A stretch of 64,000 bases of DNA. Source: Thiopontia sp964344135 (GTDB taxonomy: Bacteria > Pseudomonadota > Gammaproteobacteria > GCF-002020875). Location of the stretch: assembly GCA_964344135.1 (NCBI GenBank), contig CAYFMF010000001.1, positions 56,505 through 120,504 of the forward strand, written 5' to 3'. Positions within the stretch are counted from its first letter, which is position 1, and the number at the start of each line of letters is the position of its first letter. Below are positions 42,567 to 50,915 of this stretch, piece by piece. The notes under the pieces are model-generated. The model was not told the origin of the DNA. It was given only the letters and a program-made list of their open reading frames with translations, and searched no databases. Made by a program: the position numbers and the translations under genes.

Positions 42567-44372
42567 ATGAAACAGCGTACATTTTTTGCAATCTTTCTGC
42601 TGGCACTGCTCGCCATTGCATCACTCGGGGTTGATCCCACCTCACCCTCACTCTTCAATGAGTCTGTTGCCGCCGAGGTGGTTGGGGGTAGCGCTGAACT
42701 GACACCTGCACCCCAGCCCAGTCGTGAGGACTATCCCAACATAGGGGTCAGCAGTCGCGCGGTTGTCTGGGTGATTGCCCAGATGCATCTTTTCTTTGGG
42801 GCGCTGGTACTGGCGGTACCGATGTTTGTGGTCGGTATCGAGATCATGGGGGTGAAGACGGGAGATGATCGCTACGATGACATGGCGCATGAGTTCATGA
42901 AGATCAGCATCACCGCCTACTCGATTACCGCCCTGTTTGGTGGAACCCTGGCACTGGCACTCTTCCTGTTGTATCCCACCTTCATGGACTACATGATGGA
43001 GGTGTTTGGGGCACAGATGCTGGTCTATGCAGTACTTTTCTTCCTGGAGAGCTTCTTCCTCTATATCTACTACTATGGCTGGGATGCGCTGCGCTATGGT
43101 GACAAAAAGTGGGTCCACCTCTCACTGGGATTGATGCTCAATGGGGTTGGGCTGACCCTGATGGTGGTCTCCAACTCCTGGGCTACCTTCATGATGGCGC
43201 CCTCCGGGGTGAGTGATGTAGGGGCCGTTGTGGGCAATATCTGGGAGGTGATGAAGGGGCCACTCTGGAATCCGGTCAATCTCCACCGCTTTATCGCCAA
43301 TATTGCATTTGGTGGTGCCGTTGTCGGTGCCTATGCAGGGTTCAAGTTCCTGGCGGCAAGAACCGAGGCGCAGAAGGCACACTATGACTGGATGGGATAT
43401 ACCTCCAACTTTATCGCCATTCTCGCCTTTCTGCCGCTCCCTTTTGCCGGCTACTGGCTGATGGCAGAGGTCTATGCCTACTCCCAGCAGATGGGAATTA
43501 CCGCGATGGGCGGTATTCTGGCGTGGCTCTTTATTGTTCAGGCCGTATTGATCGGTACCATTCTGCTGGCGGCCAACTACTATCTCTGGTCTGGAATGTC
43601 GCGGACCGAGGGCTCCAGGCGCTATCAGGGATTCATCAAGTGGATTGCAGGGACGATCGTGATCTGTTTCCTGATCTGGATGACACCCCACACTCTGTTG
43701 CTGACTGCGAGTGAGATCTCCGCGCTGGGGGGTAGCCACCACCATATCCTCGGTCCGCTGGGGATCATGCCGGCGAAGAATATTGCGGTCAATCTGATGC
43801 TGATTGCCACCTTCCTCTCCTTCCAGCTCTATCGGCGGTCGGACAAGGTGGCGACAGTCTCCTGGGCGCCCGCCGGCAATGCGTTGCTGACCGCAATCTA
43901 TATTGTCGCAATCATCAATATCATCTTTGCCGGTGTCTACTATGGTTACTTCACCAATACCGTCTACAAGGTGGGCTCCAGCGTAACCCAGGTGGTCTCT
44001 ACCCTGATCGTTATTGTTGCCGGGGTGATTCTGGATGGGATGATGTACAAGAATGCCGAGGTCAAGTACCCGGCGGTCTGGGGCAAAGTCTCCAACCGCT
44101 CCCAGTACGCCCTGTTTGCACTTCCGGTCGCCTTCACCTGGCTGATGGGGCTGATGGGGTATGTCCGCTCCTCGGTCAAGACCCACTGGCACATCTATAC
44201 CGTGATGAAGGACAACTCGCCCGATAACTACATCCCGGCGATTGGCTATGCGGGCAATATGGTGACGCTGGTGACGGTGCTGTTTATCGTCTTTGTCCTC
44301 TTTGTCTTCTGGATCTCCAACCTCAGTGGCCAGAAGCAGCCGGTACCGAAGGCTGAAAGGGGGGCAGGGTAA
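42567..44372 (+). CDS. CydA-like (cytochrome bd-like) membrane protein without CydB
   Basis: 601 residues from the ATG with RBS AGGGAGAG; about 14 membrane helices. The N-terminal part aligns by eye with CydA: H74 in AQMHLFFG corresponds to the b595 ligand His19, H240 in NLHRFIAN to the b558 ligand His186, and FFLES (E161) to Glu107, followed by the GWDAL motif. No Glu is seen at the place of CydA Glu99, and no cydB lies nearby. The C-terminal half (about 330-600) is extra. I infer a quinol-oxidising membrane subunit that passes electrons to the following cytochromes c rather than a standard oxygen reductase. A similar bd-like group is known from Nitrospira. Confidence 0.72.
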   Translation: MKQRTFFAIFLLALLAIASLGVDPTSPSLFNESVAAEVVGGSAELTPAPQPSREDYPNIGVSSRAVVWVIAQMHLFFGALVLAVPMFVVGIEIMGVKTGDDRYDDMAHEFMKISITAYSITALFGGTLALALFLLYPTFMDYMMEVFGAQMLVYAVLFFLESFFLYIYYYGWDALRYGDKKWVHLSLGLMLNGVGLTLMVVSNSWATFMMAPSGVSDVGAVVGNIWEVMKGPLWNPVNLHRFIANIAFGGAVVGAYAGFKFLAARTEAQKAHYDWMGYTSNFIAILAFLPLPFAGYWLMAEVYAYSQQMGITAMGGILAWLFIVQAVLIGTILLAANYYLWSGMSRTEGSRRYQGFIKWIAGTIVICFLIWMTPHTLLLTASEISALGGSHHHILGPLGIMPAKNIAVNLMLIATFLSFQLYRRSDKVATVSWAPAGNALLTAIYIVAIINIIFAGVYYGYFTNTVYKVGSSVTQVVSTLIVIVAGVILDGMMYKNAEVKYPAVWGKVSNRSQYALFALPVAFTWLMGLMGYVRSSVKTHWHIYTVMKDNSPDNYIPAIGYAGNMVTLVTVLFIVFVLFVFWISNLSGQKQPVPKAERGAG

Positions 44373-45241
44373 TGGAGAAGCGAAACATGAGAGTGCCCAG
44401 CCGACTGGTTGTTCGATCCGCTCAGCGTGGCCATGTGCTGACCTCGGTTCTGGGTTTCAGCGTGGCACTGGTGTTGCTCTTCACCCTGGTGGCCAACATT
44501 CTTCCACAGGTGGAGGGTGAGGCTCCGGTTGAGAAGGAGGTGGATCTGGGTGCACTGACCATGGACGGATTTGTCTCGATGGGTGAAGAGCTCTTCAAGG
44601 GGAAGGGGACCTGTACCCTCTGTCACAACAACCTCGGACGTGCCCCCGATATTCTGGTGCTCAATATGGCTGATATAGCCAGCGAGCGGTTGGCGGATGA
44701 GCGCTACCAGGGAAGTGCCAGTGATGTAGAGGGCTATCTGCGGGAATCGATGGTGGATCCCAGTGGCTATGTGGTCGCCACCTTCGGCAAGAAGGGGAGC
44801 AATGATACGGAGTCCCCAATGCCAACGGTAGACAAGGCCCCGTTGAGTCTCTCCGATATTGAGATGGATGCCATTATCGCCTTTATGCAGGCAAAGGATG
44901 GCAATGAGGTGACGGTAGCGCTTCCGACCGAGGCACCTGCGGTTGCCGAGAGTGGTCCGGCGACCGGTGGGGCAGCTGCCCCTGCCGCAACGGGTGAGGA
45001 GGCGATTGGCAAGTATGGTTGCAGTGCCTGTCACGTGATTAATGGCTCCGGTGGGGATCTTGGCCCCAGCCTTGCAGCCATTGGTGGGCGTCAGGATGGT
45101 GCAACCCTCCAGCAGAGTATCGTTGACCCCAATGCGGTGATTGCCGAGGGGTATGCCCAGGGGCTGATGCCGGCAGACTTCGGCGAGAAGATGACCGTCA
45201 GCGAGCTGATGATGATTGTGGAGCTGCTGCAGAAGCAGTAG
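44372..45241 (+). CDS. Membrane-anchored diheme cytochrome c
   Basis: 289 residues with an uncleaved N-terminal helix (about 22-42) and two CxxCH sites, CTLCH (C81) and CSACH (C217), in two cytochrome c domains joined by an Ala/Pro-rich linker (about 185-210). Its ATG overlaps the CydA-like stop by one base (TAATG), so the two are probably subunits of one complex. It would take electrons from the membrane subunit into the periplasm. The first domain has a CTLCHNNLGRAPDI signature also found in NxrC-like and bd-linked cytochromes. Confidence 0.85.
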   Translation: MEKRNMRVPSRLVVRSAQRGHVLTSVLGFSVALVLLFTLVANILPQVEGEAPVEKEVDLGALTMDGFVSMGEELFKGKGTCTLCHNNLGRAPDILVLNMADIASERLADERYQGSASDVEGYLRESMVDPSGYVVATFGKKGSNDTESPMPTVDKAPLSLSDIEMDAIIAFMQAKDGNEVTVALPTEAPAVAESGPATGGAAAPAATGEEAIGKYGCSACHVINGSGGDLGPSLAAIGGRQDGATLQQSIVDPNAVIAEGYAQGLMPADFGEKMTVSELMMIVELLQKQ

Positions 45242-45291
45242 CAATAGAGGAATTTAGACCTACTCTTTTTTAACTTTCAAATGAGGAAACA

Positions 45292-45612
45292 GTGATGAAA
45301 AAGGTGATGATGAGTGTTATGGCTGCAGCAGCAATGGGTATGGGGCAACTGGCAATGGCCGATGCAGCAGGTGATTTTATGGCAGGCTGTTTTGCATGCC
45401 ATAGCCCGGCTACCGCTGCTGCTGTGGGCGCGCCTGCTCTGGGTGACAAGGCGGGGTGGGCGCCACGCATTGCCAAGGGGATGGATGCCCTCTATGCGGT
45501 CGCCATTAATGGATCTGCAACCAATCCGATCATGCTTCCGCGCGGTGGAACCACCTACAGTGATGATCAGCTGAAGGCCCTGGTGGATTATATGGTTGCG
45601 CAGTCGAAGTAG
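45292..45612 (+). CDS. Periplasmic monoheme cytochrome c, c5-like
   Basis: 106 residues with a Sec signal (about 1-22, cut after AMA) and one haem site, CFACH (C32); the axial Met lies in NPIMLPRGG. The family is the small c5-type carriers with C-terminal LKALVDYMVAQSK. It could shuttle electrons between the membrane module and Idr or the peroxidases. It lies 50 bases after the diheme gene and 95 bases before the triheme gene. Confidence 0.88.
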   Translation: MMKKVMMSVMAAAAMGMGQLAMADAAGDFMAGCFACHSPATAAAVGAPALGDKAGWAPRIAKGMDALYAVAINGSATNPIMLPRGGTTYSDDQLKALVDYMVAQSK

Positions 45613-45625
45613 CTGTATATCTTGT

Positions 45626-45654
45626 GGGGCATGGAGCTTCTCTGCTCGTGCCCC
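45626..45654 (+). other. Stem-loop between the monoheme and triheme genes
   Basis: GGGGCATGGAGC pairs with GCTCGTGCCCC around a short loop. It lacks a following T-run, so it is not a normal terminator; it may stabilise or attenuate mRNA between two cistrons that need unequal expression. Confidence 0.5.
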
Positions 45655-45707
45655 GCAATACCCCCCGTTTTGCTGCACCCTAGAGAGAGATCTGGAGTAC
45701 TTTACCC

Positions 45708-48149
45708 ATGAAACGATTTGGAATTTCGGCATTCTGGCAGGCGATTCTGGTAGTCATCGCCGCCTATCTGATCTTTACCAATGCCTTCCCTCCATTGATG
45801 CCAAAGTCACTGGTGATTCAGTTTATGGTGATCACCGTGGTGGGTGTGCTGCTCTACTTCTCCTTTGATGACGAGCGTTGGGCCGCATTTCTCTTGCCGA
45901 TTCAGAATGTGCTGCGTGGGGATGGGGTGCGTCTCACGGTCACCCGCTGGTTCTTTCTGCTCGCAATACCCGCAGTGGTGGGGTACACCACTTACGGGAT
46001 GGTTAAACCCTCGCTCGACTCGCCGGTTGAGCTGCGTCAGGTCCATCCGGCGCCCCCCTCCAGTATCAAGATCTGGGGCAAGAACTTTGATCTCAACAGC
46101 CTCGAGAGCCCGGTCCGCACCGAGGCGCTGGGCCTCTGGAAGGAGGGGGATCGTGAGGGTGCAATGGAGGTCTACAATGAATCGGTCACGGCCGGGCGTG
46201 ATGTCTACTATGAGAACTGCTTCTTCTGTCACGGCGACCTGCTGGATGGCAAGGGGCACTATGCGGAGGGGTTCAACCCCCAGCCGATCAACTTCCAGGA
46301 TCCAACGGTAATCCCGCAGCAGCAGGAGGCATTCCTCTTCTGGCGTGCCGCTACCGGTGGCCCAGGGCTGCCCAAGGAGGGCACCCCCTGGAACTCTGCA
46401 ATGCCGGTCTGGCATGAGATGCTGAGTGAGGATGAGATCTGGAATGTCCTGATGTTTATCTTCGACTATAACGGACAGGTCCCCAGAATCTGGAACCTGA
46501 AGGATTCCGAGGCGGCAACCGGAATGAGAGACTCCATACTGGAGGCCCGCAAGGGGATGAAGGGGAATGATCTGTACCAGTACCGCTGCATGGTCTGCCA
46601 TGGTGAGGAGGGGATGGGCGATGGTGTTGCTGCGGAGCTGATGTACCCCAAACCGCGTGACTTCACCTTCTCTCTATTTAAATACAAGAGCTCTCCGGGG
46701 ATGGTGCTGCCGAGGGATGAGGATCTCTTCCATACCATCAAGTTTGGTCTCGATGGTACCGCCATGCCGGGCTGGGGAACCCTGCTTTCGGATCAGCAGA
46801 TCAGCAGCCTGATTCCGGTGATCAAGTCCTTCGACATTACCGCAGCATGGCCGCCCGAGGATGCGGAGGATGAGGATTACGATGAGGATAGTGGTCGCTA
46901 CCTCAAGGATGACTTCCAGATCATCACCGAGCGTGAACCCGAAGAGGGGCAGATTGCCTACAGTGAGGAGTCCCTGGCCAAGGGCAAGGTTGCCTTTGAG
47001 AAGTCCTGTACGGAGTGTCATGGAGATACCGGCCGCGGCAATATCATGTCTGGCAAGCAGCTGGCGGATGACTGGAGCAACCGGATCTGGCCACGGGATC
47101 TGACCAAGCCGTGGACCTGGAGGGCAACCAACTTTACAGATGGCAAGACGCTCGAGGAGAGTCGTGACCAGACCATTCGCAATATCTATGCCCGTCTCTC
47201 GATCGGTATCCCCGGTACACCGATGCCGGCTCACCGTGCCACAGAGGAGGGGAATGAGGACCCCGTCAGTCTGGAGGATCGCTGGCATATTGCCAACTAC
47301 GTCTACAGTCTGCGCGAGAGTACAACCCCATTAAGCGACAGCAACATGATCCGTGCGACCAGGATTGCTGGAGTGACTCCCGACTCCCTTGATGATGAGC
47401 GTTGGGGGAGTGCAGAGCCGACCACCTTGATGATGGTCCCTAACATCATCAAGGAGGATCGTCTCTTTACTCCACTCAATGACGCCATTACTGTGCGTGC
47501 ACTCTACAACGACAGAGATATCGCACTGTTGCTGGAGTTTGATGACCGTACCGACAGTCGGCCCGGCGAGGAGACCTCGGAGGGGATCCAGGATGAGAAT
47601 CTGGAGATGTTCTCTGACGCAGTAGCGGTGCAGTTCCCCAAGGAGGATGCATTCGAGACCAAACCGGTTGTGGTCAAGCCACTCTACCGTCACGGTGATA
47701 GCGCCCACCACACCACGATGTGGTACTGGAATGCGGGTAGTGTGGAGCCGGCCGTTGCCGACTCCGGAATGTTGCTGGATGGATCGGGGCCGGACAAGAA
47801 GATCGAACCACGCATGGGGGACCACTCTCTTCAGACCCGGGCATCCTGGAAGGATGGGCGCTGGCAGGTGCTGATGACCCGCCCCCGTATTGGTGGCGAC
47901 TCTGGAGACATCAACTTTGTCGAGGGCAAGTTCCTCCCGATCTCCTTTGCCAACTGGGATGGCAGCAATGGGGAGAAGGGAGGCAGACACACCCTTACCA
48001 CCTGGACCTGGCTGGTTTTACCACCCGAGATCGACCAGCAGCGCCTCTATGGCATCCCCGGAGGCGTCACCCTGGCACTCTTTATTGCCGGACTGATTCT
48101 GGTCAGAAGAGAGCGCGCTGGACGCAACCAGGAGGCTGTCCGAGAATAG
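45708..48149 (+). CDS. Membrane triheme cytochrome c with ethylbenzene-dehydrogenase-gamma-like domain
   Basis: 813 residues. Three N-terminal membrane helices (about 9-30, 33-50 and 75-95) lead to a periplasmic part with three CxxCH sites, CFFCH (C171), CMVCH (C294) and CTECH (C434). A beta-rich domain (about 540-780, from TPDSLDDERWGSAEPTTL to the C-terminal FANWDGSNGEKGG) resembles the haem-b-binding gamma subunit of ethylbenzene dehydrogenase and nitrite oxidoreductase. A last helix (about 785-803) anchors the C-terminus. The final residues EAVRE and the stop codon are read from a transposon-end-like repeat. Likely an electron conduit between the quinol module and periplasmic enzymes. Confidence 0.8.
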   Translation: MKRFGISAFWQAILVVIAAYLIFTNAFPPLMPKSLVIQFMVITVVGVLLYFSFDDERWAAFLLPIQNVLRGDGVRLTVTRWFFLLAIPAVVGYTTYGMVKPSLDSPVELRQVHPAPPSSIKIWGKNFDLNSLESPVRTEALGLWKEGDREGAMEVYNESVTAGRDVYYENCFFCHGDLLDGKGHYAEGFNPQPINFQDPTVIPQQQEAFLFWRAATGGPGLPKEGTPWNSAMPVWHEMLSEDEIWNVLMFIFDYNGQVPRIWNLKDSEAATGMRDSILEARKGMKGNDLYQYRCMVCHGEEGMGDGVAAELMYPKPRDFTFSLFKYKSSPGMVLPRDEDLFHTIKFGLDGTAMPGWGTLLSDQQISSLIPVIKSFDITAAWPPEDAEDEDYDEDSGRYLKDDFQIITEREPEEGQIAYSEESLAKGKVAFEKSCTECHGDTGRGNIMSGKQLADDWSNRIWPRDLTKPWTWRATNFTDGKTLEESRDQTIRNIYARLSIGIPGTPMPAHRATEEGNEDPVSLEDRWHIANYVYSLRESTTPLSDSNMIRATRIAGVTPDSLDDERWGSAEPTTLMMVPNIIKEDRLFTPLNDAITVRALYNDRDIALLLEFDDRTDSRPGEETSEGIQDENLEMFSDAVAVQFPKEDAFETKPVVVKPLYRHGDSAHHTTMWYWNAGSVEPAVADSGMLLDGSGPDKKIEPRMGDHSLQTRASWKDGRWQVLMTRPRIGGDSGDINFVEGKFLPISFANWDGSNGEKGGRHTLTTWTWLVLPPEIDQQRLYGIPGGVTLALFIAGLILVRRERAGRNQEAVRE

Positions 48150-48160
48150 AGAGCCTACTG
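48131..48160 (+). repeat. Solitary copy of the MITE terminal repeat at the triheme gene stop
   Basis: 30 bases match the right end of the element at 38417-38438, read inwards, with one mismatch, including the full 20-base GGAGGCTGTCCGAGAATAGA. No second end lies nearby. The TAG inside it is the stop codon of the 813-residue gene, so the element end forms the gene's last codons. Confidence 0.8.
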
Positions 48161-48199
48161 GACTGACAGCAGCTGATACTCAAGTTGTTGCTCTTGATT

Positions 48200-48229
48200 C
48201 ACCCCCACCGTTCGGTGGGGGTGTTTTTT
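48200..48229 (+). terminator. Rho-independent terminator of the cytochrome operon
   Basis: ACCCCCACCG-TT-CGGTGGGGGT hairpin followed by six T. It separates the cytochrome operon from the idr operon, so the latter needs its own promoter. The surrounding 352-base interval 48150-48501 contains no gene: it holds this terminator, one operator and one sigma-54-like promoter. Confidence 0.88.
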
Positions 48230-48289
48230 ATCCCCAGAGAAACAGATTGCACGATTCGTTGAATTAATCCGCACGAGTTACCCATTAAG

Positions 48290-48304
48290 TGAACAAAGTG
48301 TTCA
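48290..48304. promoter_or_regulatory. Palindromic operator C, TGAAC-N5-GTTCA
   Basis: TGAACAAAGTGTTCA, the same form as operators A and B. Its centre is about 98 bases upstream of the -24 GG of the idr promoter. It is the only match I saw in this interval. Confidence 0.7.
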
Positions 48305-48393
48305 TGTTCTGACCTTCTGTTCGATCCGGTCAAGCGGGTAATTCAATACATAACCTCATGATATATAAAAGTATATTAAAGTTTTATGTGATC

Positions 48394-48409
48394 TGGCACG
48401 AATGATGCA
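48394..48409 (+). promoter_or_regulatory. Candidate sigma-54 promoter of the idr operon
   Basis: TGGCACG-AATG-ATGCA with exact -24/-12 spacing, in an otherwise AT-rich stretch. The predicted start is at about 48420, giving an 80-base leader before the first gene. It has the same -24 heptamer as the leftward HEAT promoter and the same ATGCA -12 box as both others. Confidence 0.85.
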
Positions 48410-48501
48410 AATATCTATGACGGTTATGAATATTGAGTAGTGGAAGTTACTCATTGAAGCCAATTTGATTAATTCGTCCAACCAACTAATGGAGAAACGA
48501 T

Positions 48502-49638
48502 ATGGGAGAACGACTGAAAACAGTGCAAGGTGCAATCGCAGCAACGATTGCCCTGAGCCTGAGTGTCGGGGTATCCACAGCGGTTGCATCCGGGGCACAC
48601 GGCCCGGTTGCCAAGATCGATGTGAATGCTGCGAAGGCTGAGCTCGGTAAACGACTCTTCTTTGACCGCCGCATTTCTGGTGATGCGGGTATTGCGTGTG
48701 CAGATTGCCATGATCCAAACCATGGGTTCGGCAGCAAGGAGGCCCTGTCCCCTGGATATCCAGGTAATGGTCACTTCCGTAATGCACCCTCACTGGTCAA
48801 TACCGCACACAAGAAGACCTGGATGCATGATGGGCGCATCGGCACCAACCTCAATGATGTGACTCGTGAGATGCTCACCGAGGACTACATCATGAACATG
48901 GATATGCGGATGATGCAGGAGCGCGTCAAGCAGGATTCAGAATACCTGGCGCTCTACAAGGCGGCCGGTATGGGGGAGCCATCCAATGGCAGTATCCGTA
49001 AGCTGCTTCCAATCTTTATGAAGACCCTCACTACCCGTAACGCACCGGTAGACAACGGCACCATGAGTGATGCCGCCAAGCGCGGCGAAGCGATCTTTGG
49101 TGGCAAGGGTGGATGTAACCAGTGTCATACCGGCCCGCTCTACTCCGATGGTGGCCGTCACAACACCGGTGTTCCCGAGAATCTGGATGTATTTATGGAT
49201 CCCATGAACCATCAGGCCTATCTGGCTTACGGTATTGGAATGGGTGTGGAGAACATCTTCAACACCAAGCGTGATATCGGTGCGGCAGTGCAGAGCCATG
49301 AAGCGGACGGTTCCGACCGTGGCATGTTCATGACACCACAGCTTCGTGGCCTCAAGTACAGCGCCCCCTATATGCATAACGGCATGATGGCGACTCTGGA
49401 TGATGTGGTTGATTTCTACAACCAGGGTGGTGGCCAGGACAGTAACAAGAGCTCACTGCTCAAGCCACTGCGTCTGACTGATGGTGAGAAGGCCGATCTG
49501 GTGGCCTACCTGGAGGCACTCTCCGGTGACGCATTGACTGGTGACGAGTTTGTCTGGTCCAAGCCATTCCCTGCAGAGTATGAGGTAATCGAGAACTGGC
49601 GACAGGTCGATAACCGCACACGTGCGCCGATCAAGTAA
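48502..49638 (+). CDS. idrP: Diheme cytochrome c peroxidase-like subunit of iodate reductase (IdrP1 or IdrP2)
   Basis: MauG/bacterial cytochrome c peroxidase family, 378 residues with a Sec signal (about 1-30). Haem sites are CADCH (C66) and CNQCH (C205). In iodate reducers two such proteins accompany IdrAB and are thought to remove H2O2 or take part in the reduction of the halogen oxyanion. First gene of a four-gene unit; RBS TGGAGAAA. Codon choice (CGT, GGT, AAC) looks like that of highly expressed genes. Which of P1 and P2 it is cannot be told by reading. Confidence 0.85.
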   Translation: MGERLKTVQGAIAATIALSLSVGVSTAVASGAHGPVAKIDVNAAKAELGKRLFFDRRISGDAGIACADCHDPNHGFGSKEALSPGYPGNGHFRNAPSLVNTAHKKTWMHDGRIGTNLNDVTREMLTEDYIMNMDMRMMQERVKQDSEYLALYKAAGMGEPSNGSIRKLLPIFMKTLTTRNAPVDNGTMSDAAKRGEAIFGGKGGCNQCHTGPLYSDGGRHNTGVPENLDVFMDPMNHQAYLAYGIGMGVENIFNTKRDIGAAVQSHEADGSDRGMFMTPQLRGLKYSAPYMHNGMMATLDDVVDFYNQGGGQDSNKSSLLKPLRLTDGEKADLVAYLEALSGDALTGDEFVWSKPFPAEYEVIENWRQVDNRTRAPIK

Positions 49639-49655
49639 GCGATTAGGAGATAATT

Positions 49656-50915
49656 ATGTTTGAAAAGAAAAACAGAAACCCAATCGCCGTTGCTGTCGTA
49701 ATGACTACAACGTTGATGGTTGGATGTACCTCGCAGGCAGGTTCTGTTTCCACCGAGTCTGCAGCAGCCCCAATGGTTGTTGCGTCTATGGGCAGCGGAA
49801 CACCTGTAGTAGCTTCTGGCCTCAAGCCAGCTGGAGCCTCTATCAACCCACCGCTGGCGGCACTGGGACCCGTCCCTGTTCCTCCGGATAACCCCATCAC
49901 ACCTGCGAAGGTTGAGTTGGGCAAAATGCTCTTCTTCGAGCCAGCAGTGGGCGGTGATACTTCCACCCCCTGCTCTGCCTGTCATGAGCCAGATCAGGGT
50001 TGGGCATGGGCAGAGGATATCTCTCGTGGATACCCAGGAACAGTCCACTGGCGCAACAGCCAGACTGCCGTCAACTCTGCCTACTACCCACGCCTCTTCT
50101 GGGCCGGTTCTGTATCCTCTCTGGAGGCACAGGCCAAGTCAGCAGCTGGTGGTGCGGTCGCAGGCAATGCGGAGTTTGACATCGTTGAGGCTCGCCTTGC
50201 TCTGATGCCAGAATACAGAAAACGGTTCAATGAGGTCTTCGGTGATGAGTTCCCACTCTACCGCAACGCATTCCGTGCGATTGCAGCCTTTGAGCGTGCC
50301 GAGCTGGTACAGCGTGATGCACCCATTGACAACTACTTCAATGGTGACGAGAACGCACTGAGCGAGGAGCAGAAGCGTGGTATGGCACTGTTTAACGGCA
50401 AGGCCAACTGCATTGAGTGTCACAATGGCCCAATGGCTACTGACTTCAACTTCTACAACATTGGTGTCCCTACGCTGGAGCGCTGGAAGACAGATGGTCT
50501 GGCACAGATCACCTACCGTTACGAGATGTATGCCAAGGGTTCAAACGAGGAGATGTATCGCAACTCCAAGGGAGATCCAGGTTTCTACTTCCGTGGCAAG
50601 AACAAGTGGGACAAGGGCAAGTTCCGTGTTCCATCACTGCGCTACACCATGTATACCGCGCCATATATGCATAACGGCACACTCAACTCACTGGAAGAGG
50701 TCGTTGACTTCTACAATGCCGGCGGTGGTCATAACGACTACTCTGCAACCAAGAGTGATCTGATCAAGCCTCTCGGTCTGACCGACGAGGAGAAGGAGGA
50801 TCTGGTTGCTTTCCTGGAGGCGTTCTCTGGTGAGGAGATCATGATTGAGCGCCCTGCTGCGGTTGATTATGCACCTCTGTTTACCAAGGCAGAGCTGATG
50901 ATGGAGAAGAAATAA
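49656..50915 (+). CDS. idrP: Diheme cytochrome c peroxidase-like lipoprotein subunit of iodate reductase (IdrP1 or IdrP2)
   Basis: Second MauG/CCP-family protein, 419 residues. The N-terminus has a lipobox LMVGC with the lipidated Cys at 24, so it is probably tethered to a membrane, unlike its soluble sister. Haem sites CSACH (C106) and CIECH (C252). It lies 17 bases after the first peroxidase with RBS TAGGAG. Its stop overlaps the Rieske ATG (TAATG). The pair of peroxidases is what separates Idr clusters from ordinary arsenite oxidase clusters. Confidence 0.85.
   Translation: MFEKKNRNPIAVAVVMTTTLMVGCTSQAGSVSTESAAAPMVVASMGSGTPVVASGLKPAGASINPPLAALGPVPVPPDNPITPAKVELGKMLFFEPAVGGDTSTPCSACHEPDQGWAWAEDISRGYPGTVHWRNSQTAVNSAYYPRLFWAGSVSSLEAQAKSAAGGAVAGNAEFDIVEARLALMPEYRKRFNEVFGDEFPLYRNAFRAIAAFERAELVQRDAPIDNYFNGDENALSEEQKRGMALFNGKANCIECHNGPMATDFNFYNIGVPTLERWKTDGLAQITYRYEMYAKGSNEEMYRNSKGDPGFYFRGKNKWDKGKFRVPSLRYTMYTAPYMHNGTLNSLEEVVDFYNAGGGHNDYSATKSDLIKPLGLTDEEKEDLVAFLEAFSGEEIMIERPAAVDYAPLFTKAELMMEKK

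Noticed and set aside
42567..44372. A standard cytochrome bd oxygen reductase subunit I
   Set aside because: There is no CydB, the Glu99 equivalent seems absent, and it is coupled to c-type cytochromes, which canonical bd oxidases do not use.
45626..45654. Rho-independent terminator inside the cytochrome operon
   Set aside because: The stem is good but there is no following T-run, and the downstream gene has no sigma-54-like or other clear promoter of its own.
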